The position numbers and the translations under genes were made by a program. 64,000 bases of DNA from Verrucomicrobiota bacterium (GTDB taxonomy: Bacteria > Verrucomicrobiota > Verrucomicrobiia > Limisphaerales > UBA9464): positions 62,001 to 126,000 of the forward strand of contig CANGKZ010000005.1 in assembly GCA_947454705.1 (NCBI GenBank). The letters run 5' to 3'. Below, in pieces: positions 58,033 to 64,000 of this stretch. Within the stretch, counting starts at the first letter, position 1. Every line of letters starts with the position of its first letter. The notes under the pieces were generated by a model. It was given only the letters and a program-made list of their open reading frames with translations, did no database searches and had not been told where the DNA came from.

Positions 58033-61000
58033 GTTCGGAATCAGCGGGTGGCTCCCTGAGACACTCCCGAACCGTGTGCGCGAGGGACGTCATAGTAAAT
58101 GGTTTTCCGAGCACCTTGCGGATGCCGTGACGGGTCAACTCCTCCGTCTGAAGTTCCCCGAGGAAACCGGTGGTAAGCAGGATGGGGAGGTGCGGCCGAA
58201 TTTGATTAACCTGGAGGGCCAGATCGATCCCACTCATGGCGGGCATGCTCATGTCGGTGATCAGCAGATGAAAAGGCGCGGGGTTGGTGGAGAGTTCGGC
58301 AAGAATCGCGGCCGGATCGGTGTGGGCGATGGCTTGGTAGCCCAACGATTCGAGCAGCTGTTGACCGAGCCGGGCCAGCGGGGCTTCGTCATCGAGAAGG
58401 AGGATGCGTTCCCCATTGCCGCGGTGATTGGGTATGACCTCACCCGGTGTGGGTTTGGGCGTTGGCTCGATGCTCGGAAAATACAGATGAAAGGTTGTGC
58501 CAAGTCCGGGCTCGCTGGACACGGTAATGGTGCCCTCATGGGATTTCATGATTCCGTGAACCACGGAAAGGCCCAGCCCGGTCCCTTCGCCTGCCGGCTT
58601 GGTGGTGAAGAAGGGTTCGAAGATCCGGTCCATCGTGCCACGGTCCATGCCGCAGCCGGTGTCGGTGATGCTGAGATGCACGTACGGTCCGCTTTTGAAT
58701 CCAGCGATGGCGACCGCTGAAAACGGATCCGCCATTCCGGCGTCTGCACTCACGGTGATTCGCCCGTTGCGGTTTCCGATCGACTGAAAGGCATTCGTAC
58801 CGAGGTTCATGATCACCTGATGAACCTGGTTCGGGTCGGCGAGAATGTGCGGGAGCCCGGGCGGCAGGCGCACCTCGAACTGGATGCCCGCAGGCAGGGT
58901 GGCCCGGAGCAGTCGAAACGATTCGGCGGCCACCTCGCAGAGCTGGACCGGCATCCGCCGTGGTTCGTGTCGCCGGGAGAATGCGAGGATCTGTCCCACC
59001 AGCCCCGCGGCCCGGCGCGAACCTTCCAGCACGCCGTTCAGCTCCGAACGGACGATGTCGTTTTCCCCGAGCCGGAATTGGGCAAGCTCGGCGAATCCAA
59101 TGATGGCGCTGAGGATGTTGTTAAAGTCATGCGCGATGCCGCCGGCCAGCGTGCCGATGGCTTCCATCTTCTGCGCCTGTCGGACCTGGGCTTCGAGATG
59201 GCGTTGCTCGGTGATGTCGGCCGCGACCCCGACGATCCGGGTTACCACTCCTGATCCATCCCGCACCGGATACGCCTTGTCCTGAATCCAGCGAACGGAC
59301 TTGTCGGGGCGGACGATGCGGTAGATCTCGTTGTAATTCCCGGAGGCCTGGGACTCCGAAGCCTTTTTCACAACGCGCTCCCGATCTTCGGGATGAATGG
59401 TGTCGCTCCAGGATTCGAGCGAGCGGTACAAGTCCTGCCCAGAACGTCCCCAGATGCGTTGGTATCCGGGACTGATGTACAGCACGCGGTTCTTGGCGAC
59501 GTCGGTCATCCAGAACACCTCCTCGATGTTCTCCACCACCTGGCGGAATCGTTCCTCGCTTTCCCGAATGGCCGCCTCGGCCTCGCTGCGCTCGGTGATG
59601 TCGCGAACCTGCGCGATGATCAGATCGCGTGAATCAAATTGGATACCACCAATTCGCGCCTCGACCGGGAAGGTTGTGCCGTCCTTGCGCCGATGCGTGG
59701 TGGTGATGGTCAGCAGGCCATGCGTCGGAATCTCGGCCCACTTGGCCTGGGCTTTTTGGAGGTCGAATCCGACCACAAATGCGGAAAGATCCAGTTCGAG
59801 CAATTCGGATCGCAGGTATCCGAGATACTCGCAGGCGCGGCGGTTGCAATCGACCATCCTTCCGAAGTGGTCGTACACCATCATCGCGTCCGCCGCCTGA
59901 TCGATGAGGTTCTGAAACCGTTCGTTGCTGGCGCGCAGCTCGGCGAGAAGACGGTCCCGTTCGAGCGCGGCGGCCACCTGATCGCCGACCGCCTTCATGA
60001 CCTTCACATCCTCGGGATCGAACTGGTCGAAGCGCATGGATCCGAAGGAAATGGTTCCCACGAGTCGATTCGATGCGAGCAGCGGAAAACCCGCGTAGGC
60101 GCGAATTCCGAGGTTCCTGAGTCGATCGGCCTCCGGGCGGAGGGCGGACTGCAGATGCTCGATTACGATGGGCGCGCGCTGTTCCGCCACACGGCCGCAG
60201 ACCGCCTCCCCGAACTTCAGCATCGCAAATGCCGCCTGCGACTCGTCCGAGAGTCCGCGGGAAATTTCCAGAATCAGCCGATCCTGGCTGGCGGCGGCCG
60301 CGTAATTCAAAAACACATCCACCTCCAGCCACTCCGCGAGCTCGTTGAAAATGCCCCCGACCAGTTCACGGGAGGAATGTCCGACGACCAATCGCCTGGA
60401 GACCTCGGCGAGCAGTGCGGTGCGGCGTTGCTGACGTTCCCGGGTTCGTTCCGCAGCGGTGCTCGCCGAAACGTCGGTGATGGAAAGGAACGCAATCGGA
60501 TCATCGCCCGCGTTGCGCACGACGTTGCCGTTGTATCGGAAGACGGACTCCCAGCCTTCCGTGGGACATTGAATCCGGAGCTGCAACCCGCGAATCACAT
60601 CCCCGCGCAGCACGCGGCCCAGCGGACTTTCACCGATGGAAATCCCTTCGCCCTCCAGCGTGGTCCAGAGGAAGTGATCTGACGAAAGATCGAAGGCCGA
60701 GCGCGCCTCGGCGGGAGACTTGATCCGGTGCAGCTCCATGGCCGCGCGGTTCCAGTGGATGGGCCTTCCGGTCAGGTCGCACAGGAGCAATCCCTCGGCG
60801 AGGTTCTCCGTCACCGCCTCCAGCCGTTCCTCATGCTCGCGCATCAGGCGGAGCACCCGGCGCTTGGCGGTGATGTCGCGCGCGATGCTGGAGGCACCGA
60901 CGATGGCACCCCCGGAGTCGCGGATCGGCGAAATGCTCACTGACACCTCGATGCGATTGCCGTTTCTGTGGATCCGCTCCGTCTCGAAATGTTCCACCCG

Positions 61001-62026
61001 TTCGCCCCGACGGATGCGTTCCAAAATGGAGGCCTCCTCATCCCGTCGATCCCCGGGAAAGAGAATAAGCATTTGTTTGCCCAGCACCTCCGACTCCGGG
61101 TAGCCGAAGAGGCCTTCAGCACCCTGATTCCAACTGGTGATCACGCCGTCGAGAGTCTTGGCAATGATGGCGTCCTCGCTGGTGGCGACGATGGTGGCGA
61201 GCCGTTCTCGCACCTCCTCCTGTTGTTTTCGGGCGGTGATTTCCTCGCTGAAAATCAGAATGCCTGAGACCTCCTGATTGGATTCGCGGATCGGACGCAC
61301 CTCCCATCGCAACCACTGAACCGAACCGTCCTGGTGCACGTAGCGGTCGGATTCGGAACGACACACCTCACCCGCCAGGGCGCGCTGGTGGATCGCGCGC
61401 CATTCCGTGGGGAGGTCGGGAAACAGGTCGTAGTGCGCACGGCCGATCAACTTCGAATCATCGAGCGAGTGGTCGGCGATCCACTTCCGGCTCGCGGTGC
61501 GATAGCAGAGATTGCGATCCAGCACGGCGACGGCGACGGGAAGATTCTCGATGAACTGTCGAAGGCGGTTCTCGCTTTCCCCGAGCGATGCGTTGGCACG
61601 GGTGAACTGGTGCTCCCGTTGCCGATGTATCCGGTGGCTCGCAATGATCCAGGTGCCGCCAACCAGAAAAAGCAGCGGTGCCGAAAGCGGGTGCAGGGAA
61701 TTGGCGACGTTGCCGCTTCCGGGCCGCGAGAAAATCGGGAGCAGCCACAACCCTGTGGATGCGGAGAAGGTGGCGACGATTCCCGGGAGCCATCCACCGA
61801 GGGCCTCTGATGCGAGAATCGGAATCACCAGCGCGAGCAGGAGCAGGGAATCGGGGAACGAATTGGGAATCTGGCGCCAGACCAGAATTGGAACCAGCGC
61901 CCCTCCAGCGGCGGCGAGGCAGGCAAAGGCACCGACCGATCCGGCTCGCTGCGACCGCGCTGGGGAAACCTCCTGATTTCTGGGTGGCACTGCCGAAGTA
62001 AATCGGCCGTGCAGCGGCCCCGCCAT
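58010..62026 (-). CDS. Multi-PAS/GAF hybrid histidine kinase/response regulator
   Basis: This membrane hybrid kinase has 1338 residues. Two or three N-terminal helices (about 28-125, LLLLALVIPILASEALGGWL) lead to three PAS domains (about 150-510), a GAF domain (about 535-690), two more PAS domains (about 695-940), HisKA with H966 in GGIAHDFNNILSAI, an ATPase domain (MNLGTNAFQSIG, TDTGCGMDRG, GTGLGLSVVHG) and a receiver with D1258 (LLITDMSMPAMSG) and Lys in VLGKPF. The H-box with HDFNN is of the NtrB-like type. The ligand or cofactor of the five PAS domains cannot be told from sequence. A receiver-only gene overlaps its 3' end. Confidence 0.94.
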   Translation of the reverse strand: MAGPLHGRFTSAVPPRNQEVSPARSQRAGSVGAFACLAAAGGALVPILVWRQIPNSFPDSLLLLALVIPILASEALGGWLPGIVATFSASTGLWLLPIFSRPGSGNVANSLHPLSAPLLFLVGGTWIIASHRIHRQREHQFTRANASLGESENRLRQFIENLPVAVAVLDRNLCYRTASRKWIADHSLDDSKLIGRAHYDLFPDLPTEWRAIHQRALAGEVCRSESDRYVHQDGSVQWLRWEVRPIRESNQEVSGILIFSEEITARKQQEEVRERLATIVATSEDAIIAKTLDGVITSWNQGAEGLFGYPESEVLGKQMLILFPGDRRDEEASILERIRRGERVEHFETERIHRNGNRIEVSVSISPIRDSGGAIVGASSIARDITAKRRVLRLMREHEERLEAVTENLAEGLLLCDLTGRPIHWNRAAMELHRIKSPAEARSAFDLSSDHFLWTTLEGEGISIGESPLGRVLRGDVIRGLQLRIQCPTEGWESVFRYNGNVVRNAGDDPIAFLSITDVSASTAAERTRERQQRRTALLAEVSRRLVVGHSSRELVGGIFNELAEWLEVDVFLNYAAAASQDRLILEISRGLSDESQAAFAMLKFGEAVCGRVAEQRAPIVIEHLQSALRPEADRLRNLGIRAYAGFPLLASNRLVGTISFGSMRFDQFDPEDVKVMKAVGDQVAAALERDRLLAELRASNERFQNLIDQAADAMMVYDHFGRMVDCNRRACEYLGYLRSELLELDLSAFVVGFDLQKAQAKWAEIPTHGLLTITTTHRRKDGTTFPVEARIGGIQFDSRDLIIAQVRDITERSEAEAAIRESEERFRQVVENIEEVFWMTDVAKNRVLYISPGYQRIWGRSGQDLYRSLESWSDTIHPEDRERVVKKASESQASGNYNEIYRIVRPDKSVRWIQDKAYPVRDGSGVVTRIVGVAADITEQRHLEAQVRQAQKMEAIGTLAGGIAHDFNNILSAIIGFAELAQFRLGENDIVRSELNGVLEGSRRAAGLVGQILAFSRRHEPRRMPVQLCEVAAESFRLLRATLPAGIQFEVRLPPGLPHILADPNQVHQVIMNLGTNAFQSIGNRNGRITVSADAGMADPFSAVAIAGFKSGPYVHLSITDTGCGMDRGTMDRIFEPFFTTKPAGEGTGLGLSVVHGIMKSHEGTITVSSEPGLGTTFHLYFPSIEPTPKPTPGEVIPNHRGNGERILLLDDEAPLARLGQQLLESLGYQAIAHTDPAAILAELSTNPAPFHLLITDMSMPAMSGIDLALQVNQIRPHLPILLTTGFLGELQTEELTRHGIRKVLGKPFTMTSLAHTVRECLREPPADSEHGPHSPH

Positions 62027-62081
62027 TGGGCAATCCCCTAATGGCCCTGGGGTGAACTGGGGGGCGAACCGCCTGTAAAAC

Positions 62082-62750
62082 CTAAACGGAGTGCGCGGTA
62101 ATCAGCCCCGCGCGAATGGAGAAACGGACCAACCCGGCGATGTCGTAAATGCCCAAGCGCTCCATGAGCTGCGCCCGATGCGCCTCGACGGTCTTGGCGG
62201 AGATGTTCAAGAGGAACGCGATTTCCTTGGTGCTGCGGCTCTCGGAAATCAGTTGGAGAATTTGGCGCTGCCGCTCGGTGAGCGACGAGAGATCCGGTTC
62301 CCTGGATCCTCCGGACGGTTGTTCGAGATCCACCGGACCCGATTGGAGATTCTCGTTGAAATACGGCCGTCCCTCCGCGATGGATCGGATGGCAGACTCA
62401 AGCTCGATGGCAGAGGAATCTTTGGTGAGATACCCGCGGGCGCCCCGGTTCATGGCGCGGAGCATGTACTCCGGATTGGCGTGGGCACTTAGGATCAGGA
62501 TCTCCGTGGACGGATGCTGCCTTCGCACCAACGGAAGCAATTCGAGCCCGGACAAACCTGGCATGGAAATGTCGAGAATAACCAGATCGGGCTTCGCAGA
62601 CTGCATCACCTCGAGCAATTCGCGACCGTTGGATGCCTCACCGACCATGAGGATTCCCGGCATCCGTTCGATCAGCCGTTTGAGACCGGATCGGATCAAC
62701 GTGTGATCGTCGGCAAGGACGACACGGGTGGAGCGAAGAGTGGCGGCCAC
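62082..62750 (-). CDS. NarL/LuxR-family response regulator
   Basis: The 222-residue protein has an N-terminal receiver (VVLADDHTLIRSGLKRLI, phosphoacceptor D60 in LVILDISMPGLSG, Lys110 in GYLTKDSS) and a C-terminal LuxR-type helix-turn-helix (LTERQRQILQLISESRSTKE, then NISAKTVEAHRAQLMERLGI). It binds DNA when phosphorylated. The HisKA_3 kinase gene ends only 3 bp upstream, so the two form a normal NarX/NarL-like pair. It lies 55 bp upstream of the hybrid kinase gene. Confidence 0.95.
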   Translation of the reverse strand: MAATLRSTRVVLADDHTLIRSGLKRLIERMPGILMVGEASNGRELLEVMQSAKPDLVILDISMPGLSGLELLPLVRRQHPSTEILILSAHANPEYMLRAMNRGARGYLTKDSSAIELESAIRSIAEGRPYFNENLQSGPVDLEQPSGGSREPDLSSLTERQRQILQLISESRSTKEIAFLLNISAKTVEAHRAQLMERLGIYDIAGLVRFSIRAGLITAHSV

Positions 62751-62753
62751 GTT

Positions 62754-63974
62754 TTAACCGGGTTGCTGTGAAGTAACGACACTCTCTCGGACGAATGTCA
62801 CCAGAATTTCCGTGCCCTGTCCCGGAATGGACCGAATTTGGAACGTTCCGTTGGCGATGCGCGCCCGTTCCTCCATGCCGGTCAAACCCAGATGCTCCGA
62901 TCGCGCGGCGGTGACGGTGGCCGGATGAAAGCCGAGGCCGTTGTCCGAGATGGAAAGCCGCAGCGCGCCCTGACTTGCATCGAGCCGAAGGATGACCCGC
63001 GAGGCGGCGGCATGTCGCGCGATGTTGGTCAGAGCCTCCTGCACGATGCGGAAGCACGCATCGGCCTGATCCGGCGGGATCGAATAATCGTCCGGGAGAT
63101 TCGAATGAAACTCGGTGGCGAACCCGACCCGTGTGCCGCTTCGGGTGAGGGTGCTGCGAAGCGCGGCGATCAGCCCGAGGTCGTCCAATTCCGAAGGGCG
63201 CAACCGGAAGGCAACCGAGCGAACCTTCTCCAGCAAACGGTCCAGCAGTTCAAGCGACTCCTGACGCATCTGCTGCGAGGTGGAATCCGGGGCGGGCAGC
63301 GTCAGCAAATTGAGCCGTACTGCCGTGATGTCCTGTCCGACTTCGTCATGAAGCTCGCGCGAGATCTTGCGCCGTTCCGTTTCCTGGATCTGCACGAGCC
63401 GTCGCGAGAGTTCGAGAAGGTTCGCGTGCGCTTTTCGCAGGGCCAGCTCGGCGTCGCGTCGCACCGTGATGTCACGATTGATTTCGATGACCCACGCTCC
63501 GGATTCCTCGGTTCCGGGGTTCAGGGCCCAACGGGATTCAACGAGGATTTTCCGCCCGTCGTGGCAGGTGTGGGTCAACTCGCCGTCCCATCTCCCCTTG
63601 CGATACAGCTCCGACTCGATGTCCTTCAACGGACACGGGAACTCGGTGTGCAGCAGCTCCTGTTTCCTGCGTCCCACCGCATCGGTCGGCTGGTGTCCGT
63701 ATTGCTCCGCAGCCCCGCGACTCCAGAACAGAACCGTCCCTTCGAGGCTTCGGACGATGATGGCATCGTGCGCCAGATCGAGGAGTTCGCGGGCTTCGCG
63801 CGTCAAGGGAGTCGCCGCGGGGCGGCGGGCGTCCTGTGGCTGAATCACTCCAGATTTCGCGGTCGGATCAGACACCGTGCTCGGAAGATTCGTGGGTTTT
63901 AAACAGGCTCCAGATGGACGGTTGATCCGTCGATTCGCAGCCGCCGCAGAAAAAATATTGCGGAAGAAGTGCAT
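62754..63974 (-). CDS. PAS-containing HisKA_3 sensor histidine kinase
   Basis: The ATG at 63974 (MHFFRNIFSAAAA) gives 406 residues; a TTG one codon earlier is the other choice. After a disordered N-terminus, a PAS domain lies at about 60-172 (LLDLAHDAIIVRSLEGTVLF...GAWVIEINRDIT). The HisKA_3 segment follows (ETERRKISRELHDEVGQDIT, H209), then a C-terminal ATPase domain (EALTNIARHAAASRVIL, ISDNGLGFHPA, LGLTGMEERARIANG). No transmembrane helix is visible, so the sensor is probably cytoplasmic. It is encoded 3 bp upstream of its cognate NarL-type regulator and close to the window end, so upstream context is missing. Confidence 0.93.
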   Translation of the reverse strand: MHFFRNIFSAAAANRRINRPSGACLKPTNLPSTVSDPTAKSGVIQPQDARRPAATPLTREARELLDLAHDAIIVRSLEGTVLFWSRGAAEQYGHQPTDAVGRRKQELLHTEFPCPLKDIESELYRKGRWDGELTHTCHDGRKILVESRWALNPGTEESGAWVIEINRDITVRRDAELALRKAHANLLELSRRLVQIQETERRKISRELHDEVGQDITAVRLNLLTLPAPDSTSQQMRQESLELLDRLLEKVRSVAFRLRPSELDDLGLIAALRSTLTRSGTRVGFATEFHSNLPDDYSIPPDQADACFRIVQEALTNIARHAAASRVILRLDASQGALRLSISDNGLGFHPATVTAARSEHLGLTGMEERARIANGTFQIRSIPGQGTEILVTFVRESVVTSQQPG

Positions 63975-64000
63975 CAATTTTGATGCGCCTCGTGGCGACG

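Overview
The window looks like chromosomal DNA from a GC-rich, Gram-negative member of the Verrucomicrobiota, probably class Verrucomicrobiia; the class is an inference. Supporting signs are ECF sigma factors paired with serine/threonine kinases, an H-X9-DG type pseudopilin, exported proteins ending in FFRLRR or in a PEP-CTERM-like tail, a tricorn-type protease, very large PAS/GAF hybrid kinases, and intergenic repeats of the degenerate boilerplate kind. A GT9 (heptosyltransferase-like) enzyme and Mpl point to a peptidoglycan and LPS envelope. No rRNA, tRNA, CRISPR array, transposase or prophage was seen. Most genes are tightly packed, with several ATGA start/stop overlaps and several convergent 3' overlaps.

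Layout. 1-10.7 kb: the distal part of a respiratory complex I operon, nuoF (5'-truncated by the window edge) through nuoN, followed by a GreA/GreB-like factor. 11.4-18.8 kb: an ECF sigma factor, a WD40 receptor kinase, a 1077-residue exported fibre-like protein ending in an S74 self-cleaving chaperone, and a small exported protein, all on the plus strand. 19-24.6 kb: three histidine kinases, two of them hybrids. 24.7-32.6 kb: an unknown protein; a long choice-of-anchor-D surface protein interrupted by two compensating frameshifts; a small protein with an IPETG plus hydrophobic plus Arg tail; and a second, convergent kinase/ECF pair. 32.7-36.1 kb: a CocE-type hydrolase diverging from a sugar dehydrogenase. 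36.1-36.45 kb: non-coding repeats. 36.4-38 kb: rmuC.

38-44.1 kb: a six-gene minus-strand cluster that I consider the best candidate for an undescribed system. In order it encodes a MauE-like membrane protein fused to a secreted domain, a 107-residue six-cysteine exported protein, a PIG-V-like membrane glycosyltransferase, a pseudopilin, a GtrA protein and a second PIG-V-like transferase. 44.2-50 kb: a tricorn protease homologue, a GntP permease and a Tat-exported sugar isomerase/epimerase-fold protein. 50-50.4 kb: a second copy of the composite repeat. 50.4-57.6 kb: a BlaI/BlaR-like pair, mpl, a GT9 transferase, a tandem ACT protein, a thioredoxin-like ferredoxin, a YgjP-type metalloprotease and an S41-like protein that lacks both catalytic residues. 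57.6-64 kb: a minus-strand signalling block with a HisKA_3 kinase, a NarL-type regulator, a five-PAS/GAF hybrid kinase and a receiver-only protein.

Two themes recur. Both ECF/kinase modules lie next to genes for large exported repeat proteins, so they may control surface structures. The two intergenic regions longer than 300 bp hold diverged copies of one roughly 130-bp composite palindromic element. Many starts, especially nuoG-nuoN, have pyrimidine-rich leaders and no visible Shine-Dalgarno sequence.
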